From the NCBI RefSeq assembly GCF_009601765.2, contig NZ_CP045699.1, positions 1,736,001 to 1,800,000 on the forward strand: a stretch of 64,000 nucleotides of DNA, given 5' to 3'. Shown here piece after piece: positions 58,017 to 64,000 of the stretch. This DNA comes from Vibrio algicola (lineage in GTDB: Bacteria > Pseudomonadota > Gammaproteobacteria > Enterobacterales > Vibrionaceae). Each line of letters begins with the position of its first letter. Position 1 is the first letter of the stretch. The notes under the pieces were generated by a model. That model saw only the letters and a list, made by a program, of their open reading frames with translations, did not search any database and was not told the origin of the DNA. A program made the position numbers and the translations under genes.

Positions 58017-58119
58017 TAATTGAGTACTCCTTTACGGTACAGTCTCTTTATATGCAATATACACGTAGTTTGGTTATCGCACTACCTTAGCTTAGTCGTT
58101 GTGGGCAAACTTAGATAAA

Positions 58120-58145
58120 AAAAGAGGAGCCTCAATGGGCTCCTC
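58120..58145 (-). terminator. Terminator of pnp
   Basis: GAGGAGCC (58124-58131) and GGCTCCTC (58138-58145) with a 6-nt loop, followed on the minus strand by at least seven T. Confidence 0.9.
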
Positions 58146-58186
58146 ATTATTATTTCACTTTCTCATTAAAGAGAAGCAAGCATCAA

Positions 58187-60301
58187 TTACTCGGCAGCAG
58201 GTTCTGCTGGAGTAGTCGTTTGCTCTACCGCTTCTTTCATACTTAGACGAACGCGACCTTGGCGATCAATCTCTAGTACTTTAACTTGAACTTCTTGACC
58301 TTCAGATAGGTAATCAGACACTTTCTCGATACGCTTATCGGCGATTTGAGAGATGTGTACTAGACCATCTTTACCAGGAAGAATGGTAACGAATGCACCA
58401 AAGTCAGCTAGACGAGCAACCTTACCTGGGTAAATACGACCGACTTCAACTTCAGCAGTGATTTCTTCGATGCGACGGATCGCTTCTTTCGCTGCTTTGC
58501 CTTCAGTTGCGGCAATTTTGATAGTACCGTCGTCATCGATTTCGATGGTCGTGCCGGTTTCTTCAGTCAGTGCACGGATCACAGCACCACCTTTACCGAT
58601 CACGTCTTTGATTTTCTCAGAGCTGATCTTCATGGTGTAGATGCGTGGAGCAAATTCAGAAATCTCTTCACGAGCACCAGAAATCGCTTCATCCATTACA
58701 GAAAGGATGTGCTTACGTGCGCCTTGTGCTTGGTTAAGCGCAATTTGCATGATTTCTTTAGTGATACCTTCGATTTTGATATCCATTTGCAAAGCAGTGA
58801 TACCGTCGTTAGTACCGGCTACTTTAAAGTCCATGTCACCTAGGTGGTCTTCGTCGCCAAGGATGTCAGAAAGAACAACGAACTCTTCGCCTTCTTTAAC
58901 TAGACCCATTGCGATACCCGCAACAGACGCTTTAATTGGAACACCAGCATCCATAAGCGCAAGAGAAGTACCACATACCGATGCCATTGAAGACGAGCCG
59001 TTTGATTCAGTAATTTCTGAAACAACACGCACTGTGTATGGGAATTCTTCAACTGAAGGCATTACCGCAGCAATACCACGTTTTGCTAGTTTACCGTGGC
59101 CGATTTCACGACGCTTAGGAGAACCAACGAAACCAGTTTCGCCTACACAGTATGGAGGGAAGTTATAGTGTAGAAGGAAGTTGTCTTTCTTCTCACCTAA
59201 TAGGCTGTCGATGATTTGTGCATCACGTTGTGTACCAAGCGTAGCCGTAACCAATGCTTGAGTTTCACCACGAGTAAACAAAGAAGAACCGTGAGTACGT
59301 GGAAGAACGCCAGTACGAACATCAAGTGCACGAACCATGTCTTTTTCACGACCATCGATACGTGGGCTACCGGCAATGATGCGGCTACGTACGATGTTTT
59401 TCTCAAGATCGTGGAAGATGGCGTGAATTTCTTTCGTGTTCAATTCAGCATCTTCAGCTAATAGTTTTTCTGTTACTTCAGCACTGATTTCATGGATGCG
59501 ATCATAACGCGCCAATTTCTCAGTGATTTGGTAAGCTTCTGTTACTTGAGCTGATGCTAACTCAGCGATTTTAGTTTTTAAGTCTGTGTTTTCAGCAGGT
59601 GCTTCCCAATTCCAAGAAGGAGTAGCAACTTCAGCCGCAAACTCATTGATCGCATTGATAACAACTTGTTGTTGGTCGTGACCGTAAACAACAGCCGCTA
59701 GCATTTCTTCTTCAGATAGGTTGTCAGCTTCTGACTCAACCATTAATACCGCGCCTTCAGTACCAGAAACCACTAGGTCTAGTTTAGAAGACTCAAGCTC
59801 AGTTTGGCTTGGGTTAAGTACGAGTTCACCATTGATGTGACCAACACGCGCCGCACCGATAGGACCATTGAATGGTGCACCAGAGATAGCAAGAGCAGCA
59901 GACGTTGCGATCATAGTGATCATGTCTGGTTGGATATCAGGGTTTACAGAAACAACCGTTGCAATAACTTGAACTTCGTTTTTGAATGCTGATGGGAAAA
60001 GCGGACGAATTGGACGGTCGATTAGACGAGCCGTTAATGTTTCGCCTTCAGAAGGACGACCTTCGCGCTTGAAGAAACCACCAGGGATTTTACCAGCAGC
60101 GTAAGTACGCTCTTGGTAGTTTACCGTTAATGGGAAAAAGTCTTGACCTGGTACTGCATCTTTCTTAGCAACAACAGAAACAAATACAGAGGTGTCATCC
60201 ATGCTAGCCATAACAGCAGCAGTAGCTTGGCGAGCCATTACGCCCGTTTCTAGAGTAACGGTATGGTTACCGTACTGGAATTTTTTTACGATTGCTTTCA
60301 C
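58187..60301 (-). CDS. pnp: Polyribonucleotide nucleotidyltransferase (PNPase)
   Basis: Phosphorolytic 3'-5' exoribonuclease of the degradosome. The 704-residue protein has two RNase PH domains (first with [21 protein letters not shown] near 75, second with [20 protein letters not shown] near 375), a KH domain with [11 protein letters not shown] near 563 and an S1 domain from about 620 ([19 protein letters not shown]). It starts with GTG at 60301 after AAGGAT. A long structured leader lies upstream (RNase III type). Follows rpsO. Confidence 0.97.
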   Translation of the reverse strand: MKAIVKKFQYGNHTVTLETGVMARQATAAVMASMDDTSVFVSVVAKKDAVPGQDFFPLTVNYQERTYAAGKIPGGFFKREGRPSEGETLTARLIDRPIRPLFPSAFKNEVQVIATVVSVNPDIQPDMITMIATSAALAISGAPFNGPIGAARVGHINGELVLNPSQTELESSKLDLVVSGTEGAVLMVESEADNLSEEEMLAAVVYGHDQQQVVINAINEFAAEVATPSWNWEAPAENTDLKTKIAELASAQVTEAYQITEKLARYDRIHEISAEVTEKLLAEDAELNTKEIHAIFHDLEKNIVRSRIIAGSPRIDGREKDMVRALDVRTGVLPRTHGSSLFTRGETQALVTATLGTQRDAQIIDSLLGEKKDNFLLHYNFPPYCVGETGFVGSPKRREIGHGKLAKRGIAAVMPSVEEFPYTVRVVSEITESNGSSSMASVCGTSLALMDAGVPIKASVAGIAMGLVKEGEEFVVLSDILGDEDHLGDMDFKVAGTNDGITALQMDIKIEGITKEIMQIALNQAQGARKHILSVMDEAISGAREEISEFAPRIYTMKISSEKIKDVIGKGGAVIRALTEETGTTIEIDDDGTIKIAATEGKAAKEAIRRIEEITAEVEVGRIYPGKVARLADFGAFVTILPGKDGLVHISQIADKRIEKVSDYLSEGQEVQVKVLEIDRQGRVRLSMKEAVEQTTTPAEPAAE

Positions 60302-60360
60302 GTAAAGATCCTTAAATAAGAAAATATAAAGTAATTTTTGCTGTGAGATTTATTACCAAT

Positions 60361-60463
60361 CGCGACTAATAGCAGGTTTTTCTGTTATTGCTTGGTTAAG
60401 GATAAGCCTTAACCACAAGCGCCTCAGATAAACTGAGATAGAAAAAAGCTGTTATTAGTCGCG
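60361..60463 (-). promoter_or_regulatory. Structured pnp leader (likely RNase III target for autoregulation)
   Basis: CGCGACTAATAGCAG (60361-60375) and CTGTTATTAGTCGCG (60449-60463) form a 15-bp stem with one mismatch. It encloses two perfect hairpins: GGTTAAGG/CCTTAACC (60394-60414) and CTCAG/CTGAG (60423-60437). A long double-stranded leader before pnp is the known RNase III entry site for PNPase self-control in E. coli. In the rest of 60302-60780 I see a promoter, the rpsO terminator and no gene. Confidence 0.78.
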
Positions 60464-60565
60464 ACCTTCATGGTCGACATCGGTGACGGTAAGTCAATCT
60501 ACAGCGGTTTGTTTGCTGTTTCATCGCCAATTAAGACCGATAAAAAGTAAAAACAAACGAGGCAT

Positions 60566-60594
60566 AGTATAAACCAGATGAGTGTAAATGTCTT
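60566..60594 (-). promoter_or_regulatory. Internal promoter of pnp
   Basis: On the minus strand AAGACA (60589-60594), 17 bp, TATACT (60566-60571). It would start a leader of about 258 nt carrying the RNase III-type structure. Confidence 0.6.
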
Positions 60595-60660
60595 ATTTCA
60601 GAACGCAGAATATCCCTATCAAATGTCGGAAATGTCTGTTTGCTCAAATTGCAGCCACAA

Positions 60661-60684
60661 AAAAAGGAGCCGAGGCTCCTTTTT
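60661..60684. terminator. Terminator between rpsO and pnp
   Basis: AAAAAGGAGC and GCTCCTTTTT arms within 60661-60684 with a CGAG loop. In E. coli the equivalent terminator is partial, allowing read-through into pnp. Confidence 0.82.
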
Positions 60685-60780
60685 ATCCAGTATCTGTTTC
60701 TTCATTTCAACTAATGGGAACCAAAAGTGTTCAATTAACTAACAAATACTTTTAATCTGGGTATTAAACCAAACGACGAA

Positions 60781-61050
60781 TTAACGACGTAGGCCAAGAC
60801 GCTTGATTAGTGATTGGTAACGCTCTAGGTTCTTACCTTTAAGGTAGTCTAGAAGTTTACGACGGCTAGAAACCATACGTAAAAGACCGCGACGGCTGTG
60901 GTGATCGTGTTTGTGATCAGCAAAGTGACCTTGTAGGTGGTTAATAGAAGCAGTAAGTAGTGCTACTTGTACTTCTGGTGAACCTGTATCGCCTTCAGCT
61001 TGTGCGTATTCTGCAACGATTGCTGCTTTAGTTTCTGCATTCAGAGACAT
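60781..61050 (-). CDS. rpsO: 30S ribosomal protein S15
   Basis: Primary 16S rRNA-binding protein of the small subunit platform. The 89-residue protein is standard: [55 protein letters not shown] and the end [18 protein letters not shown] lies before ATG. Encoded between truB and pnp as in E. coli. Confidence 0.98.
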   Translation of the reverse strand: MSLNAETKAAIVAEYAQAEGDTGSPEVQVALLTASINHLQGHFADHKHDHHSRRGLLRMVSSRRKLLDYLKGKNLERYQSLIKRLGLRR

Positions 61051-61188
61051 AATCTCTCCTAAATAAGAGTTAATTTATAAAAATGTGATAGCCAATCTCT
61101 GATTCAGCCATCACGCGAACGGCGAATTATAGGGGAAGCGATAAATAAGAGCAAGGGTAATTTACCCATACCACCATTATTGCTTCTT

Positions 61189-62142
61189 TTATTCCGCCAC
61201 AGCTTCGGTTCTAAACACAACCAAGCGTTTTGGTGCCACGCGGCCATCATCATCAATGTTAGCAATACCAATAAAGGTATGTTCATCACCCATCGTCATG
61301 CGAACCACACCTTCAGTTGGTGCGCCAGCAATTTGCACCTGCTGACCTTGTTGAACGATGCTCGCCATACTAAGCGGCATATTCACTTCTGGCAGATCGA
61401 CAACCGCAGTATCCATAGGGAGCAGCAGTTGATCCAATACGCTGTGAGGCTCTACGCCTTGCTCTTGGGCTTGTTCGATCATCGCTTGAAGTTGTTCTAG
61501 CGTGACCATTTTCTCTGCCGGATAATGCGACACCCCAATACGACGTAAATAAGTCACATGGGCGCCACAACCAAGCATTTCGCCTAAGTCATCGGTGATG
61601 GTTCGAATGTAAGTGCCTTTTGAACAATGCACTTCCATTTCCACTTCATTACCATCAAAACGGATCAGGTTTATTTCAAATACCGTGATCTTACGAGATT
61701 CACGCGGAACCTCAATGCCTTGACGGGCATATTCATACAAAGGCTTACCTTGGTATTTTAATGCTGAGAACATCGAAGGAATTTGATCTGTGGTACCACG
61801 AAATTTCGCAATGCAACGCTCAAGTAAACCACGGTCAACTTTCACTTCACGGGTTTGAACCACTTCACCATCAGAATCTGAGGTATCAGTACGTTCACCC
61901 AACTTTGCCACCACGCGATAACGTTTATCCGAATCAAGTAAGAACTGTGAGAACTTAGTCGCTTCACCAAGGCAAATCGGCAACATACCCGTCGCCAAAG
62001 GATCAAGCGCACCAGTATGACCTGCTTTTTCAGCAAAAAACATGCGCTTTACTTTTTGGAGCGCATCATTGGAGCTGATACTAGTCGGCTTATCGAGTAA
62101 TAAAACGCCATCAATAGGACGACCACGACGTCTACGAGCCAT
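61189..62142 (-). CDS. truB: tRNA pseudouridine(55) synthase
   Basis: Makes pseudouridine 55 in the T loop of tRNAs. The 317-residue protein has the catalytic Asp47 in [20 protein letters not shown], the [16 protein letters not shown] segment, SKGTYIRTI and a C-terminal PUA-like region. Its ATG overlaps the rbfA stop (TAATG), so the two are translationally coupled. Confidence 0.97.
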   Translation of the reverse strand: MARRRRGRPIDGVLLLDKPTSISSNDALQKVKRMFFAEKAGHTGALDPLATGMLPICLGEATKFSQFLLDSDKRYRVVAKLGERTDTSDSDGEVVQTREVKVDRGLLERCIAKFRGTTDQIPSMFSALKYQGKPLYEYARQGIEVPRESRKITVFEINLIRFDGNEVEMEVHCSKGTYIRTITDDLGEMLGCGAHVTYLRRIGVSHYPAEKMVTLEQLQAMIEQAQEQGVEPHSVLDQLLLPMDTAVVDLPEVNMPLSMASIVQQGQQVQIAGAPTEGVVRMTMGDEHTFIGIANIDDDGRVAPKRLVVFRTEAVAE

Positions 62143-62546
62143 TACTCTTCTCCTTCGTCCTCATCACGACCGGCGTCTTTTTTACGTCGATTGTCATCAC
62201 TGACCACTTCACTAACCAAGTTAGAAAGGCGCATACCTTCGGTCAATGTATTATCGTAAACGAAACGAACTTCAGGTGTTAAACGTAAACGAACACGTTT
62301 CCCTAAAGCCATACGAATAGACACTTCGTGTTCTTTTAATGCTTCTAAGCATGATTCTGGTGTTTGCTCGCCGATACAAAAGAAAGTAACGAATACTTTG
62401 GCATAAGCCAGATCACGAGTCACTTCAACGTCTGAAATGGTCACCATTCCGATACGTGAATCACGAACATCACGCTGTAGGATAGAAGCGAGTTCTTTTT
62501 GTAATTGTTGTGCAACGCGTTGTGCACGACTGAATTCTTTAGCCAT
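62142..62546 (-). CDS. rbfA: 30S ribosome-binding factor A
   Basis: Assembly factor for 16S rRNA maturation, important in cold. The 134-residue KH-like protein begins [19 protein letters not shown] and has [21 protein letters not shown] and [17 protein letters not shown], ending in a charged Lys/Asp/Glu tail. I chose ATG 62546 by homology; the open frame starts 20 codons earlier. Same order as E. coli infB-rbfA-truB. Confidence 0.97.
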   Translation of the reverse strand: MAKEFSRAQRVAQQLQKELASILQRDVRDSRIGMVTISDVEVTRDLAYAKVFVTFFCIGEQTPESCLEALKEHEVSIRMALGKRVRLRLTPEVRFVYDNTLTEGMRLSNLVSEVVSDDNRRKKDAGRDEDEGEE

Positions 62547-62597
62547 ATCTTTTCTCACATCTGCACGTTCAAATGAGAACGTCGTAACAGAAAGAAT

Positions 62598-62619
62598 GGG
62601 GAGCAAAAGCTCCCCATGG
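62598..62619 (-). other. Hairpin between infB and rbfA
   Basis: ATGGGGAG and CTCCCCAT arms around CAAAAG, without a T-tract. Probably an intercistronic processing or stability element rather than a terminator. Confidence 0.6.
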
Positions 62620-62664
62620 TGTTTTATTGCTTATACCCTAATTACTTTGGGTATCATTTGTTAA

Positions 62665-64000
62665 TTAATCAAGCGTACGCTTAATTTCAACAATTTCGAA
62701 TACTTCGATTTGGTCACCAGCGCGAACATCATTGTAGTTCTTAACACCGATACCACATTCGTAGCCGTTACGAACTTCTTGTACGTCATCTTTAAAGCGA
62801 CGTAGTGATTCTAGTTCACCTTCATAAATAACGATGTTATCACGAAGAACGCGGATTGGGTTACTACGCTTAATCAAGCCTTCTGTAACCATACAACCTG
62901 CGATTGCACCTAGTTTAGGTGATTTGAACACATCACGAACTTCAGCAAGACCAATGATTTCTTGTCTAAATTCTGGAGCAAGCATGCCGCCCATCGCTTG
63001 TTTCACTTCGTCAATCAATTGGTAAATGATTGAGTAGTAACGTAGATCTAGGCTTTCGTTTTCAACAGTGCGGCGAGCAGAAGCATCAGCACGGACGTTG
63101 AAACCAAGTAAGATAGCGTTAGAAGCTGCTGCCAATACCGCGTCAGTTTCAGTAATACCACCGACACCCGAACCTACGATGTTCACTTTCACTTCTTCAG
63201 TTGAAAGTTTACGTAGTGAATCAGCAATCGCTTCTACTGAACCTTGAACGTCTGCTTTAAGCACAACGTTAAGCTCAGCAACTTCACCCGCTTCCATGTT
63301 AGAGAACATGTTTTCAAGTTTCGATTTTTGCTGACGAGCCAGTTTAACATCACGGAATTTACCTTGACGATAGTTCGCTACTTCACGCGCTTTACGCTCA
63401 TCACGAACGACAGTTGCTTCATCACCTGAAGCCGGAACACCAGAAAGACCTAAGATTTCTACCGGAATAGAAGGACCTGCTGTCTCGATGTCTTTACCGT
63501 TTTCATCGCGCATTGCACGAACACGGCCGTACTCTTGACCACAAAGAACGATATCACCTTTATGTAAAGTACCCGCTTGTACTAGAACGGTAGCAACTGG
63601 ACCACGACCTTTATCAAGGCGAGATTCAACCACAACACCAGAAGCCATACCATCGGTTACTGCTTTAAGCTCAAGAACTTCAGATTGAAGTAAGATAGCT
63701 TCAAGTAGACCATCGATGTTTGTACCCACTTTGGCTGAAATGTGAACGAACATGTTTTCGCCGCCCCATTCTTCAGGAATAACGTCGTATTGAGCAAGCT
63801 CATTTTTAACGTTATCTGGGTTCGCGCCTTCTTTATCGATTTTGTTTACCGCAATAATCAATGGAACGCTCGCCGCTTTCGCGTGCTGAATCGCTTCGAT
63901 TGTTTGTGGCATAACACCATCATCGGCTGCAACAACAAGAACAACGATATCAGTCGCTTGAGCACCACGAGCACGCATTGAAGTAAATGCGGCGTGTCCT
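62665..64000 (-). CDS. infB: Translation initiation factor IF-2 (partial, N-terminus outside window)
   Basis: GTPase that brings initiator tRNA to the 30S subunit. The 445 residues present begin just after the DxPGH G3 motif ([13 protein letters not shown] at the window edge), then [18 protein letters not shown]4 [11 protein letters not shown], domain II, and domains III-IV to the stop (VEIKRTLD). The N-terminal domains and G1-G2 lie beyond the right edge. It heads the infB-rbfA-truB-rpsO-pnp series. Confidence 0.97.
   Translation of the reverse strand, partial: GHAAFTSMRARGAQATDIVVLVVAADDGVMPQTIEAIQHAKAASVPLIIAVNKIDKEGANPDNVKNELAQYDVIPEEWGGENMFVHISAKVGTNIDGLLEAILLQSEVLELKAVTDGMASGVVVESRLDKGRGPVATVLVQAGTLHKGDIVLCGQEYGRVRAMRDENGKDIETAGPSIPVEILGLSGVPASGDEATVVRDERKAREVANYRQGKFRDVKLARQQKSKLENMFSNMEAGEVAELNVVLKADVQGSVEAIADSLRKLSTEEVKVNIVGSGVGGITETDAVLAAASNAILLGFNVRADASARRTVENESLDLRYYSIIYQLIDEVKQAMGGMLAPEFRQEIIGLAEVRDVFKSPKLGAIAGCMVTEGLIKRSNPIRVLRDNIVIYEGELESLRRFKDDVQEVRNGYECGIGVKNYNDVRAGDQIEVFEIVEIKRTLD

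Noticed and set aside
58641..59168. Long antisense reading frame (175 codons) opposite pnp
   Set aside because: It mirrors the codon pattern of pnp, has no recognisable domain and lies wholly inside a certain gene.
1..64000. Search for CRISPR arrays, tRNA or rRNA genes, prophage, integron or transposase genes
   Set aside because: No regularly spaced direct repeats, no cloverleaf-like or rRNA-like segments recognised, and no recognisable transposase, integrase or phage protein in either strand.

Overview
The window is ordinary chromosomal DNA of a gamma-proteobacterium, most likely a Vibrio or close relative in the Vibrionaceae. This rests on gene content: a DUF2999 protein, a VF530-type protein, a DUF5363 protein, a nucleoside transporter very like the V. 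cholerae CNT protein, and a second elongation factor G outside the str operon. No species can be named from sequence alone. There are no rRNA, tRNA, CRISPR, prophage or integron features. Gene order is conserved and housekeeping functions dominate.

Layout. 1-4.3 kb: partial DUF2066 protein, then upp divergent from purMN with a perfect PurR box. 4.3-9.2 kb: yafJ-gmhA divergent from fadE, which has a FadR operator, then a DUF2999 gene. 9.2-14.5 kb: dnaQ/rnhA, tcdA, mltA, and argA with an ArgR box. 14.5-24.7 kb: the recC-recB-recD cluster plus a downstream TabA/YhcH-like gene; recB is frameshifted inside helicase motif VI. 24.9-27.4 kb: a LysR regulator, then a damaged locus where an esterase gene and a divergent LysR gene have both lost their 5' ends, then cytochrome b562. 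27.5-36.2 kb: SOS-type yebG, a MarC-family membrane protein, dapD, pncB, cdaR-garK (glycerate), an acyl-CoA synthetase with its own FadR-like box, and VF530. 36.3-42.8 kb: fusA (second EF-G), mtgA, radA, serB, ytjB. 42.9-49.3 kb: nupC and deoCABD, a nucleoside uptake and catabolism unit with CRP-like and LacI-family operators. 49.3-54 kb: tatD family (premature stop), DUF5363, prfC, rimI-holD, a YhbS-like acetyltransferase. 54.2-56.9 kb: ubiT divergent from ubiUV (oxygen-independent ubiquinone synthesis) with FNR-like boxes. 57-64 kb: nlpI, pnp, rpsO, truB, rbfA and partial infB, the classic translation/RNA-decay cluster.

Many genes sit with recognisable regulator sites: PurR, FadR (two), ArgR, LexA, CRP, a CytR/PurR-type operator and FNR. 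Fatty acid catabolism, purine synthesis, arginine synthesis, SOS, nucleoside use and anaerobic quinone synthesis can therefore be read directly from the DNA.

I found no convincing novel multi-gene system. The items most worth a second look are signs of recent decay (recB frameshift, esterase/LysR deletion scar, tatD nonsense codon), a family of five dispersed palindromic elements of about 60-150 bp with compensatory changes in a hairpin stem, and paired heptameric tandem repeats placed just before terminators.
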